DNA of 60,400 nt, from NCBI GenBank assembly GCA_937925335.1, contig CALEWY010000024.1:1-60400 (forward strand), in the 5' to 3' direction. The notes below the pieces were generated by a model. It saw only the letters and a list, made by a program, of their open reading frames with translations. It ran no database searches and had not been told where the DNA came from. Made by a program: the position numbers and the translations under genes. This stretch comes from an uncultured Acidimicrobiales bacterium (GTDB lineage: Bacteria; Actinomycetota; Acidimicrobiia; Acidimicrobiales; SZUA-35). Below are positions 51,298 to 59,918 of this stretch, piece after piece (within the stretch, counting starts at the first letter, position 1; each line of letters opens with the position of its first letter).

Positions 51298-53661
51298 TCA
51301 GCCCTCGGGGCGCTCCACCGGCCAGCAGTTTCCGGAATCGAGTGAGTCCAAGCCGTGTCCATCGGTTGCGACTCGAATGCAGATCGATTCGATATCGGCG
51401 TCGCCACCGATCTGGCCGGGCGACCCGGTGAACTCTGGGAGCTGATCCCAGACTTGCCAGGAGCCTCCACCGCTTGCGATGCCGTTGCCTGCGACGCCTG
51501 CGGTCTCTGGGTCGACGTTGCCAGCGAACACGTGGAAGTGGAACCCGCCGTTCGTCGACCACGGAGTTCCCTCAGAAGCGATGAGAGATGCGGTGACGGT
51601 CGTGCCGTCGAACGATGCGTCAGTGATACAGACCCAGCGATCTCTCGCCATGATCTCGTCCGTGCATCGGAACTCCTCGGCGAGCGGATCGATGTTGTCG
51701 ACGACATCGGTCACGCCGGCGACGCCTTCAGCCGCCGCGATCGCGTCGGCCTCGAGCGTCTCGTCGAACACGGTGCCCGTGATAGTCGTCGAACCATCGA
51801 CGACCTCTACCTCGAGCGGGCCGCCAGCGAAGGAGATCGCTTCGAGCACCTCGGTTCGAATGTCGGCGTCATCGAGCACCACTTCGGTTGTTGTGGTGGC
51901 GTCTTCGACCGTCGTGGCGGTCTCGCCTTCGACCGTCGTGGTCGGCGCGTCGGTGTCGCCATCATCAGCCTCGTCGGCGACGGTCGTTCCTGTTTCACCA
52001 GCGGCCGTTTCACCGTCACCGTTCGAGAGCACGAGGAAACCAACGATGCCGGCAACGGCGAGCAGACCGACGAGGGCAGCGATCAACACGCCTCGCTTGC
52101 CGCCGCTCGGTCCATCCGTCATTCCTGGCGGAGGGCCCGAGCCTTCGTTGGCGGGAGGCGTCGAGCCAGCTGGAGGCGCGGCGGTCGCACCAGCCGGTGG
52201 ATCCGGGCGTTTCGCAGCCGGTGTCTCCTGCGCGGGCTCGGCCGGCGGCGGCGTGGCTGCAACCGGTTGGGTGAGGCGAGGGGGAACCGCCGAAGCGGGT
52301 GCCGGCTCGGGCTCTTGAGGTTTCGGACGCGGTGCGGTTGCTGGCACCGGCGGTGAGGTGGGGGTGCCGCCAGACGGAGGCGGTGTGGGCGCTGGCGTTG
52401 GAGCTGGGGCCGGCTTAGGGGCTGGCTGTGCCGGTGCCGCAGGAGGTGCCGCTTCGACCTTGGGAGCTGCGGCGGGAGGTGGTGTTGAAGCGATAGGAGC
52501 TGGCTGTGATGGGGGCGCCGCGGCCGGTGCTGGTTCGGTAGGAGCAACCGCAGCACCCGATGCTCCGGCTGCGCCGCCAAGGGCTGCATCCGGTCCGAAT
52601 CCGGTCGCAGCAAAAGCTGCTCCGAGGGCAACAGCATGCTTCGGGTGGGCGTCGACGGCCACAGGGCGGCCGAGCTCGGAGGAAACGAGCTGAGAGATCA
52701 GGGGCACGCGGCTCGAACCACCGACGAGCAGCACTCGGCTCACCTCGGACGGCTCGACACCGGCCGATGAAAGCGCACGGCGCATCGCTTCGATGCTGTC
52801 GACAAGCGAGGGGCGAATCAGTGTCTCGAATTCACGTCGGGTGATCCGGACGTCGGTCTGGATGTTTGGCAGCAACACCGGCACGGTTGCATCGGTGTCG
52901 GACGACAACGCTTCTTTCGCCTCAACACAGTCAGCGCGAAGTCGAGCGACCCCAGATTGTGCAGCGGGGTCATCGGGGTCGAGCTGTTCGATCGCTCCGT
53001 CAAGCGCCCGAACGACGTGCGCGAAGACCGCTGCGTCGAAGTCGATGCCGCCGAGGCGCTCAATACCCTCGGGTTTGCCGATGATCTCGAAACCAACATC
53101 GGTCCGTCGGAGAACAGCAGCGTCGAATGTGCCTCCGCCAAGGTCGTAGACGGCGACGACCTCGCCGGGCTCGACGCGTTCTTGTGACGCATAGGAGATC
53201 GCAGCCGCTTCAGGCTCGGTCAGGTAGCTGACCCGTTCGGACTCGATGCCGGCGATACGCACGGCCTGTTCGAGGAGGTCGATCTTGAATTGGCCCCAGT
53301 TGGCAGGGTGGGAGATAGCGATGCGATCGGGTGCGGAGCCTTCACGCTTCTCGACCTCTTCGAGCACCGACTTCAACAGCCGGCCCATCAGGGCTTCGGC
53401 CGAGTAGGGAGTTCCACCGACGATGATTGGGGTCGTATCGCCGAGGCGCCGCTTGAACTCTCGAGCAACTCGCTCTGGTTCGGTGATCGCACGGCGAACG
53501 GCCGCTTCACCGGTGAGAACAGTCTCGTCTTCGCGGAGGAGGACAACGGACGGAATCGACGCTGCCCGACCACCAAGGGAGAAGATCTGCGCGCGGCCTT
53601 CTCGATGAACTGCGGCCGCCGTATAGGTCGTGCCGAGATCAATACCGATGTGGTAACTCAC
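51298..53661 (-). CDS. Membrane-anchored Hsp70 (DnaK-type NBD) with BON-like domain
   Basis: About 787 aa from the GTG at 53661, the start that places the nucleotide-binding IGIDLGTTYT at residues 4-13. The Hsp70 NBD is complete, with VYDLGGGTFDAAVL and LVGGSSRVP, but the peptide-binding domain of DnaK is absent. A Pro/Ala-rich linker (about residues 390-520) leads to one transmembrane helix (VLIAALVGLLAVAGIVGFLVL, near 523-545). A Thr-rich stretch and a BON-like domain follow (DADIRTEVLEAIS ... EGVAGVTDVVDNI, near 596-657), then a Cys-containing C-terminal region. The ATPase domain should be cytoplasmic and the BON part extracytoplasmic. It is divergent from the acidic gene and lies beside the iniBAC-like genes. 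Confidence 0.85.
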   Translation of the reverse strand: MSYHIGIDLGTTYTAAAVHREGRAQIFSLGGRAASIPSVVLLREDETVLTGEAAVRRAITEPERVAREFKRRLGDTTPIIVGGTPYSAEALMGRLLKSVLEEVEKREGSAPDRIAISHPANWGQFKIDLLEQAVRIAGIESERVSYLTEPEAAAISYASQERVEPGEVVAVYDLGGGTFDAAVLRRTDVGFEIIGKPEGIERLGGIDFDAAVFAHVVRALDGAIEQLDPDDPAAQSGVARLRADCVEAKEALSSDTDATVPVLLPNIQTDVRITRREFETLIRPSLVDSIEAMRRALSSAGVEPSEVSRVLLVGGSSRVPLISQLVSSELGRPVAVDAHPKHAVALGAAFAATGFGPDAALGGAAGASGAAVAPTEPAPAAAPPSQPAPIASTPPPAAAPKVEAAPPAAPAQPAPKPAPAPTPAPTPPPSGGTPTSPPVPATAPRPKPQEPEPAPASAVPPRLTQPVAATPPPAEPAQETPAAKRPDPPAGATAAPPAGSTPPANEGSGPPPGMTDGPSGGKRGVLIAALVGLLAVAGIVGFLVLSNGDGETAAGETGTTVADEADDGDTDAPTTTVEGETATTVEDATTTTEVVLDDADIRTEVLEAISFAGGPLEVEVVDGSTTITGTVFDETLEADAIAAAEGVAGVTDVVDNIDPLAEEFRCTDEIMARDRWVCITDASFDGTTVTASLIASEGTPWSTNGGFHFHVFAGNVDPETAGVAGNGIASGGGSWQVWDQLPEFTGSPGQIGGDADIESICIRVATDGHGLDSLDSGNCWPVERPEG

Positions 53662-53783
53662 AGTTATTCTGACTCCCTCGTGATCAGCGCCACAGCATAC
53701 GCTGCGGGCGTGAACGACACCCGTCGGCGGGGATCGTGTTACGAGAACATTGGATTTGTGTCTCGCACCGAGGTTTGGCCAAT

Positions 53784-53812
53784 CCCCCACGAAACAGGGG
53801 GAAGTCCCCGAT
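53784..53812. promoter_or_regulatory. Regulatory region between hsp70 and the acidic-protein gene
   Basis: CCCCC-acgaaaca-GGGGG (53784-53801) is followed by GTCCCCGAT (53804-53812). The same 9-mer lies upstream of the iniB-like gene at nearly the same distance from its -10 element. Confidence 0.5.
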
Positions 53813-53834
53813 AGACCCCACGTCCAGTCCGATC

Positions 53835-53840
53835 TACCCT
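53835..53840 (+). promoter_or_regulatory. -10 element TACCCT of the leaderless acidic-protein gene
   Basis: The hexamer is seven bases before the GTG at 53848. No Shine-Dalgarno sequence is present. Confidence 0.5.
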
Positions 53841-53847
53841 CACAGAC

Positions 53848-54558
53848 GTGACACTTCGAGAGACCATCTCTTCCCTCCTAGCCAACGGCGGAGAGGGATC
53901 CGACCCCTCAGCAGCTCTTGCGGAGGCCGGTTTCGGCGACGTTGCTCCCGAAGCATTCGGCACAGCGTTGGTGCACTTCTCCGACACTTCCTCACTTCCT
54001 GAGGCTGACGCATTGGCACCGATCACGACTCGAATGAGCGCCGTGCCGTTCGAGGAAACGGACCTCCCTGCGACCGAGCACGAGGCGCCCGACGACGCAT
54101 TCGCCCTGTTTCAGGCTGTCGACCCAGATCCATCAGCGTTCGTGAACGTTGAAGACGTCGATCTTCCGGCCGACTTCGATGCCGCGATGGACGGCGCTCC
54201 AGCGGGTGACACCTCACTGGATGAAGCCCCTGTTGATGATGCTGTCGACGCAGCGCTAACGGGCGCCGACGACCTTGATGATGGCCTTGATGGCGGCTTC
54301 GGCGTCGGCGAGGGCGAGGTCGATCAGGCACTCGATACCGCAGCCGACCTCGCAGCATCGCCACTCGATGACGTCGCTCTCGATTCGACCACACCGGTCA
54401 TCGACGAAGAACCGTTCGATGACGGCTTCGACGCCGCCTTCGGGGACAGCGCTCTCGATGATGCCGTCGACACCTCCGGCGATCTCTTCTCCGTCGATTT
54501 CAGCGATGGAGACGACCCCGAAGCCGATCCACTCGATCTCGATCTCGACTTCGACTAA
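53848..54558 (+). CDS. Acidic protein of unknown function, IniB-neighbourhood
   Basis: 236 aa from a GTG. The N-terminal 60 residues could fold (LRETISSLLANGGEGSDPSA, AALAEAGFGDVAPEAFGTAL) and recall the helical amino end of IniB-like proteins, which is only a resemblance. The rest is extremely acidic and repetitive in Asp/Ala (DDLDDGLDGGFGVGEGE, DDGFDAAFGDSALDDAVD, ending DLDLDFD). No membrane segment. It is divergent from hsp70 and convergent with iniC, and shares an upstream box with iniB. It may be a disordered partner of the Hsp70/dynamin module. Confidence 0.78.
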   Translation: MTLRETISSLLANGGEGSDPSAALAEAGFGDVAPEAFGTALVHFSDTSSLPEADALAPITTRMSAVPFEETDLPATEHEAPDDAFALFQAVDPDPSAFVNVEDVDLPADFDAAMDGAPAGDTSLDEAPVDDAVDAALTGADDLDDGLDGGFGVGEGEVDQALDTAADLAASPLDDVALDSTTPVIDEEPFDDGFDAAFGDSALDDAVDTSGDLFSVDFSDGDDPEADPLDLDLDFD

Positions 54559-55046
54559 ACAGCGATCCGGCAACACAGGGCCCGCCTCAACCGCTGCCCC
54601 TGATCACCTCTGCAACCGCTGACCCTCATCGGCCTCTCAGGTCCGGCAGGTCCACAAGCGGCTTGCAACCCTCATCTACCTCTGAGGTGTTGCAGGTTTG
54701 CGAGACAGCTGTTTCCTCAGAGGTGTGGCAGGTTGGATTGGGGGCGCGCCCGAGGGAACGTTGCGTAGATAGTGGGTTTCCGCGATTTCCCCGGGATGAG
54801 TGGGCGAAATCGGCACCTGCCGCGCCTCAGAGGTGCGGCAGGTCGCACGTTCGCGCACAAAGGTGCCTACGTTGAACGAGCGCTGGGCTACGCCACCTGG
54901 CTTGGTCGCTACCCGACCTGGCCTGAATGGGTCGCCTCTTGGTCTGGACCGTCGCTACCGACCTGGCCTGAACGGTCGCTTCTTGGTCTGGACCGTCGCT
55001 ACCCGACCTGGTCTGGACGGTCGCGACCGCTGACCTGGTGTGGCGG
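54559..55046. other. Gene-free 488-bp region with repeats between convergent genes
   Basis: No gene is supported. Four copies of a 20-bp element, CCTCWGAGGTGYNGCAGGTY, lie at 54633, 54679, 54715 and 54825. Most contain the palindrome CCTC-N-GAGG. The last is part of a hairpin with arms ACCTGCCGC and GCGGCAGGT. From about 54898 to 55030 there are three diverged tandem units of about 44 bp built on tggtctggaccgtcgctacc and cctggcctgaacggtcgc. No clear U-tract terminator for either convergent gene was found. Confidence 0.7.
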
Positions 55047-56525
55047 TTAGGAGTTCGCCGGGGTGGTGGCGCTGGTGATCATCTCTTCGAGGGTGCGGAT
55101 CACCACTCGGGATGACGTAACGAGATCGTGCGTCGTAAAGGGGTTCTCAGCAAGACGCTGCCAGCGGCCGAGCTGTTCGATCGCTGCACTCGTGATCCCA
55201 TCGGGAGGTGTTGACTCGTCGATGCCAAGTCGCTGCCACGGTGCGGTGCCCGACGCTCCGAGCACACGTTCGAGGTCGGCGAGATCGGCTTCCTTCGCCT
55301 TGATCCAACCACTGCGGACCGCAGCGAGCGTCGACAACTCGTTGAACGGGTGGGCGCCAGCCATGATCCGCTCGATCGTGAGCAACAGTTCGCTGCTCTC
55401 GGGCACCTCGCCGTGTTCGTTACACATGCGCTCGACGGCGAGCAGCGCCGAGCGAGCCTTCAAAACGTCGGCTCGATCGACGAACAATGTGGTCAACAGC
55501 GTCTGCAGCTCGACCAAGCCGGAACGGCTGACCAACTCGTCGGCGAGCTCCACCGATGAATCCACAACGTTGCGACGAAGCAGCGCAAGCGAAAGGCGAA
55601 TGCCGAACAGGCCGAAGCGGCCAAGCAGCTGCTCACGCTCAAGTGACGTCAACGGCGTCTCGGGGCGGGCTTCGACGAAACGGTCGGCCGAAAGCAGGTA
55701 GGGCTCGAGCTCTTTCGCCGGGGCATTGCCGAGCTCGCGCAGTGCCTTGAACTCCCACTCGGTGAGAGTTTCACCCGTCTCGGCCAGCAGACCGGCGACG
55801 GGAACAACCACCTGCACGAGGCGCTTCATCCGGCCGTCTTGGCCATACCGCTTGGCGATTCGACGGGCCGATGCCATCGAGTCGAGGCGACCGGCACCGA
55901 TCTCGTCAGCTCGAGACAACACCGCAACGGCGTTAACCGGGTTTGGCTGCGACACCGAGTCATCGTGGAACGCTTCGAGCAAACGAAGGTCCGACGAGTG
56001 AATGTGCTTCATCAGGTAGAGCACGGCATCGGCCGGGGTGTCGTTGTCTTCAGGGTCCAAGAACTCGAACGCCTTCGTTGCGATGCCTTCACTCAGCGAA
56101 TCGACACCTGGCGTATCGATCAGCGTCAGCTTGCGAAGACCACTCGATGGCCAAGTCACATCGATGCGATCGACATGATCGGAGTCGAGCCCAGCGAGAT
56201 CGACCTCGATGGCGCCCTCGTCGCGGTGGAAACGGGCCTGCACCGCATCGGAGCCATCACGAGGATGAACGAGCACCTGATAGGTGTGCCCGTCTTGGTA
56301 CCAGGTGACGATCTTCGTGCACTCGCCCGTGTCGGTTGGAGCGAGGCGCTCACCGACGAGTGCGTTCAGCAAGGTGGATTTCCCGGCCTTCACCTTGCCG
56401 GCGATGGCAACTCGCAGCGGACCGTCAAGACGTTTCAGCGCCTCGTCGAGCGCCGAAGCATCCGTGCCGGCGAAGGCCGTTTGAGCGTCGAGAAGAACGG
56501 CGCGCGCTTGGTCGACGAGGCTCAT
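55047..56525 (-). CDS. iniC: Dynamin-family GTPase, IniC-like
   Basis: 492 aa. The P-loop is VAIAGKVKAGKSTLLNAL, G2 threonine lies in GECTKIVTWY, G3 is LIDTPGVDSLSEG, and the G4 position is AVLSRADEIG. A long helical region follows, as in bacterial dynamin-like proteins. The start overlaps the stop of the iniA-like gene by four bases (ATGA). In mycobacteria iniA and iniC encode dynamin-like GTPases induced by cell-wall inhibitors; the same B-A-C order here supports the names. It likely remodels or seals the membrane with IniA. Confidence 0.85.
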   Translation of the reverse strand: MSLVDQARAVLLDAQTAFAGTDASALDEALKRLDGPLRVAIAGKVKAGKSTLLNALVGERLAPTDTGECTKIVTWYQDGHTYQVLVHPRDGSDAVQARFHRDEGAIEVDLAGLDSDHVDRIDVTWPSSGLRKLTLIDTPGVDSLSEGIATKAFEFLDPEDNDTPADAVLYLMKHIHSSDLRLLEAFHDDSVSQPNPVNAVAVLSRADEIGAGRLDSMASARRIAKRYGQDGRMKRLVQVVVPVAGLLAETGETLTEWEFKALRELGNAPAKELEPYLLSADRFVEARPETPLTSLEREQLLGRFGLFGIRLSLALLRRNVVDSSVELADELVSRSGLVELQTLLTTLFVDRADVLKARSALLAVERMCNEHGEVPESSELLLTIERIMAGAHPFNELSTLAAVRSGWIKAKEADLADLERVLGASGTAPWQRLGIDESTPPDGITSAAIEQLGRWQRLAENPFTTHDLVTSSRVVIRTLEEMITSATTPANS

Positions 56526-58411
56526 GCTCCGCTTCCACCTGCAGCAGCGGCTGCGGGCTGGGCGGCGGCTTGAGCGGTTGGCGAGATCGCCGGTAGCTCA
56601 GCAGCGCGAGTTCGGAGGCCACGAATTCGACCAAGCTCAGCCTCGATATCGCGCAAGCGTCCAGCCTTCTCGGCAACTCCAACCTTCGCCGCCTCTTGGG
56701 CAGCCTTCAGGTTCTCGGTCGTCGACTTGTGAAGCTCTTCTGCGCGAGTGCTGTAGTGATCTCGCAATTGGCGTTGCACGCGACGCATGGTGTCGCGGCT
56801 GTCCTTGGTGACCTGGAAGCTGACCTCGTCGCAGTAGCGACGCATCGAGTTCCGAGCCTCGGCGCGACGTTTGGCGATCTGACGAACCTTCTCGTCCTTC
56901 AGCGCACCGCGACCCATCATCGCTCCAACAGCCGGGGCCACGAACGGAAGCACCGGCGCTGCGACGGCGACCATGCCGCCAAGCACACCGAACATCAACA
57001 TGCCCGAGTACGAACCCTTGAGGACCGTGAGGCCCTTCTTCCCTGCGGTCGTCTCGGTGAGATCCATGGACGGTTCGACGGACACACCTTCCAGCACGCT
57101 CGTGGGGTTGTGAATCTCGAGATCCTCGAGCAATTCATCGCCGCCAAAGTGTGTCCCAACATCGGCGCTGAGCGCCGATGCGCGTTCGGTCATGTAGCGA
57201 TAGTTCGAGACCACCTCGTGAGACACCCGGTTGACGAGCCAAGGCTCAAACTCGGCCCACGTATCGAGTGGATCAGAGTTCTCGATCGCCGCATCGCCCT
57301 CTTGGGTGATCGAGCGCATGCGCTGACGGAAGTCGAATTCGATGTCGCTCGTCAGGTCGCCAACGCCATCATTGAGCGTCGTGCTCCACTTGGCCACTTG
57401 GCTACGAAGCGTGTCGGACTTGCGCTTGGCTTCTTCGAGGCGCTCGAGGAGTTCGTTTGCTCGCTCCGGATCGTTCAACGCGGCGAGCTCGGCTTCAAAC
57501 TGACCAGAGAGCTGGTCACACACGTTGACGATGGTGATCTTCGCCCGTTCACGCTCGCGAGCGTTGGCGCCAGCGACGATTTCGCCGGTCAGGGAGCGGA
57601 CGAGTTCGGGAAAGCCAGACTCTCGGTTGAGCTCACGGTCGTTGCGTCGAACCGCTTCGGCTCGGAGCATCGACGAGACCGGCAGGATCGGGATGTTGAA
57701 CCCGAGCCGGTTGAGGTGGCCGGTGTTGATCTCGAGCACCCGACGCCACGCCGGATAGAAGTCGGTCTTCGTCATGATGCAGACGACGGTCGAACACAGA
57801 TCCTGCGCTTGAGCGAGAAAGTCCATCTCGGCTCGTGTGTATTCCTGCGACGCATCACTCACGAACAGCGCAGCATCGGCAACCGAAAGAGCGCCGAGCG
57901 CAGCGGTTGCGTGAGCCGATCCCAAGCCGCCAACTCCTGGCGTGTCGACGAGGACGAGACCCTCGGACAACAGCTTCCGCGGCAGCTCGATCTCAACTCC
58001 CTTGATGTGGAGCGTGTGGTCGACGCCACCGAGTTCAGTTGCGTAGGCGGGGACTTGATCGAACGGAATCGCTCGGCGTTCTTCGCTCCCCTCGGGAGGC
58101 GGTGCACCATCGGTCACGGGCGACACAACCGCCCAGGCCTGCTTCTCTTCGCCGTGGCGAAGCACGGTGGGAACCGCGGTCGCGATGTCGTCATCGACCG
58201 GGCAGATCTTGGCGTTCACCAACGCATTGATCAGCGAGCTCTTTCCCTGCTTGAACTCACCAACGACCACGACTTGCACATCGGGGTCGCCGACTTGGCC
58301 CACGAGGTGGTGGAGTCGGTCACCCAGGTCGGGACGCTTATATGCCTCGGCAGCTTGCACGCCGAGTTCAAGGCAAGCGCGAACGTCATCGTTCACCGCA
58401 CTCGTGCTCAT
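56522..58411 (-). CDS. iniA: Dynamin-family GTPase, IniA-like
   Basis: 629 aa from the ATG at 58411, with ggagagaa upstream. G1 is VVVGEFKQGKSSLINAL, G3 is VLVDTPGVGGLGSAHA, and G4 is CIMTKTDFY. The central helices are followed by a hydrophobic hairpin (SGMLMFGVLGGMVAVAAPVLPFVAPAVGAMMG, residues about 463-494) typical of dynamin-like proteins that insert into membrane. C-terminal helices end in an Ala/Pro tail. It is coupled to iniC. The 274-bp gap to the iniB-like gene has a terminator and a promoter candidate of its own. Confidence 0.87.
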   Translation of the reverse strand: MSTSAVNDDVRACLELGVQAAEAYKRPDLGDRLHHLVGQVGDPDVQVVVVGEFKQGKSSLINALVNAKICPVDDDIATAVPTVLRHGEEKQAWAVVSPVTDGAPPPEGSEERRAIPFDQVPAYATELGGVDHTLHIKGVEIELPRKLLSEGLVLVDTPGVGGLGSAHATAALGALSVADAALFVSDASQEYTRAEMDFLAQAQDLCSTVVCIMTKTDFYPAWRRVLEINTGHLNRLGFNIPILPVSSMLRAEAVRRNDRELNRESGFPELVRSLTGEIVAGANARERERAKITIVNVCDQLSGQFEAELAALNDPERANELLERLEEAKRKSDTLRSQVAKWSTTLNDGVGDLTSDIEFDFRQRMRSITQEGDAAIENSDPLDTWAEFEPWLVNRVSHEVVSNYRYMTERASALSADVGTHFGGDELLEDLEIHNPTSVLEGVSVEPSMDLTETTAGKKGLTVLKGSYSGMLMFGVLGGMVAVAAPVLPFVAPAVGAMMGRGALKDEKVRQIAKRRAEARNSMRRYCDEVSFQVTKDSRDTMRRVQRQLRDHYSTRAEELHKSTTENLKAAQEAAKVGVAEKAGRLRDIEAELGRIRGLRTRAAELPAISPTAQAAAQPAAAAAGGSGA

Positions 58412-58452
58412 CGAGAGTTCTCTCCCCATCGGAGTTGTTCGAAGTCGTTCAG

Positions 58453-58480
58453 ACAGTAGCCGTGGTCGGTTCGCCCGACC
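58453..58480 (-). promoter_or_regulatory. Candidate iniA promoter with inverted repeat
   Basis: On the minus strand a TACTGT -10 candidate (58458-58453) lies about 42 bases before the ATG. A perfect GGTCGG-ttcgc-CCGACC inverted repeat (58464-58480) sits where a -35 element would be, so it may be an operator. Confidence 0.4.
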
Positions 58481-58614
58481 TTGTCATCTCACCGCGTGTC
58501 GCCACGCATCCGGGTCGCTGCTCATCTGGCCAACGTGATGAACGGTCGCTCGGAGCGATCGCTCGAGTCATCACGCACGCCCTGACAAGCCACGACTCGT
58601 GAAACGGCAAAAGG

Positions 58615-58636
58615 GGCCCCGGCCGAAGCCGGGACC
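58615..58636 (-). terminator. Intrinsic terminator or attenuator between iniB and iniA
   Basis: On the minus strand GGTCCCGGC-ttcg-GCCGGGGCC has a UUCG tetraloop and is followed by cccttttg. The U-tract is short, so read-through into iniA is possible. Confidence 0.7.
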
Positions 58637-58685
58637 CATCTTGGCGTTTTCCTAGCGATCAACCGTCTCCGGTCGATCGAGATGA

Positions 58686-59918
58686 TCAGTCGATGATTGC
58701 GTCAGAGATCGAGCCGTGATCGACGTCAACGTCGGTGCTCTCGAGCTCGACGTGGGCATCGATGTCGAGCCCGTCGTCATCGGTGAACGAGTTGTTGATG
58801 CTCTCGTCGTTGTGAACCTGCACGACGTCGATGTCGACGTCTTCGGTGTAGGTGTCGGTGTTGAACGATCCCTCGGTGGTCTCGGTGATCGCCACGTCGT
58901 TGTCCTGGATGGTGCTCTGGTCGCCGAGAGCGACGTTGGAGCCGCTGATGTTGGCGCCGGAGAGGTCGGTGACATCGCCCGAGCCGAAGCCAGCGTTGAC
59001 ATCGCTCGAACCCTGGATGGTGGCGTTTCCGTCACCAACGACTGCATCGCCGCCGCCGCCGTAGCCGAAGCCGCCGGTGTCGACTGCAACGTTGCCGTCT
59101 CCAACGGTGTTTCCGAAACCCTCAACGTCGGTCACAACGTTGTTGTCGCCGGAGACGACGTTCTCTGCGTGGTCGACGGTGGTGTTTCCGTCGCCGATGT
59201 TGGCGTCGGTGACGTTTCCGTCGGCGATGATTCCGGTGTTGACACCGGTGTTCACAGCGCCCTGGTTGGCGCCGTCGATTTGAACAGCACCGTCACCCGA
59301 GTTGGCCTGCACGCCGTGGGCGTTGCCGCCAACTGCGATGGCACCTTCTCCGGTCGCTGCACCGGCGACGTTGCCGCCAGCAGCGACAGAGCCGTCGCCG
59401 AGAGCGTTGGCGTTGGTCACGTCGTTGTCGATGTGGATGTCGACCTCGCCACCGTCGTCGAAGTAGCCATCGCCACCACCGACGTCGCCATCGACGTCAA
59501 TGTCGAAGCTCGTGCCGTTGTTGACGATGTTCTCGGTGATCTCGGTGTTGCCACCGTGCACCTCGGTCAGGACGCTGTTGAAGTTCTGCTCAACCGTCGA
59601 GAGTGTGACGGGGGCGGCAGCAGCGGGGGCAGCAGCAGGAGCTGCAGCGGCTGGAGCAGCAGCAGCGGGAGCGCCGGCTGCAGCGGCAGGAGCCGCAGGG
59701 GCGACCTGCTGAATCCAGGTCTCGGTGACGCTCTGGTCAATGTTGAGCGAGTTGGCCGTGTCACTGATCACGGACCCCATCTGCACCTGGCTGATGTCGG
59801 TGTCGCCGATCTCGTCTGCAAGCCAGCTGGCCGGGCCTTGTGAGTAGTCCGCAGCAGCGGACTCATCGCTCATAAGGCGTCCGAGCAAGTTGCCGAGAAG
59901 GTGGTTGCCGTCGTTCAT
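58686..59918 (-). CDS. IniB-like protein
   Basis: 410 aa from the ATG at 59918, preceded by ggaggg. The N-terminal 80 residues (HLLGNLLGRLMSDESAAADY and SVISDTANSL) form a small helical domain as in IniB-type N-terminal domains. An Ala/Pro-rich linker follows. The main part is built of imperfect Gly/Asn/Asp-rich repeats (GDGSVAAGGNVAG, GNTVGDGNVAVDTGG), as in a beta-solenoid. The C-terminus is acidic. No secretion signal is evident. Position before iniA and iniC matches mycobacterial iniBAC. A nearly identical C-terminus is encoded just upstream at 60185. Confidence 0.75.
   Translation of the reverse strand: MNDGNHLLGNLLGRLMSDESAAADYSQGPASWLADEIGDTDISQVQMGSVISDTANSLNIDQSVTETWIQQVAPAAPAAAAGAPAAAAPAAAAPAAAPAAAAPVTLSTVEQNFNSVLTEVHGGNTEITENIVNNGTSFDIDVDGDVGGGDGYFDDGGEVDIHIDNDVTNANALGDGSVAAGGNVAGAATGEGAIAVGGNAHGVQANSGDGAVQIDGANQGAVNTGVNTGIIADGNVTDANIGDGNTTVDHAENVVSGDNNVVTDVEGFGNTVGDGNVAVDTGGFGYGGGGDAVVGDGNATIQGSSDVNAGFGSGDVTDLSGANISGSNVALGDQSTIQDNDVAITETTEGSFNTDTYTEDVDIDVVQVHNDESINNSFTDDDGLDIDAHVELESTDVDVDHGSISDAIID

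Noticed and set aside
56696..58459. A 587-codon plus-strand open frame opposite the iniA-like gene
   Set aside because: The opposite strand encodes an intact dynamin GTPase with all G motifs; the plus-strand product has no domain features and fits a codon-bias artefact.
58716..59843. A 375-codon plus-strand frame, rich in Val, Asp and Gly, opposite the iniB-like gene
   Set aside because: The repetitive DNA of the IniB-like gene keeps the opposite strand open; the minus strand has the ribosome site and the operon context.
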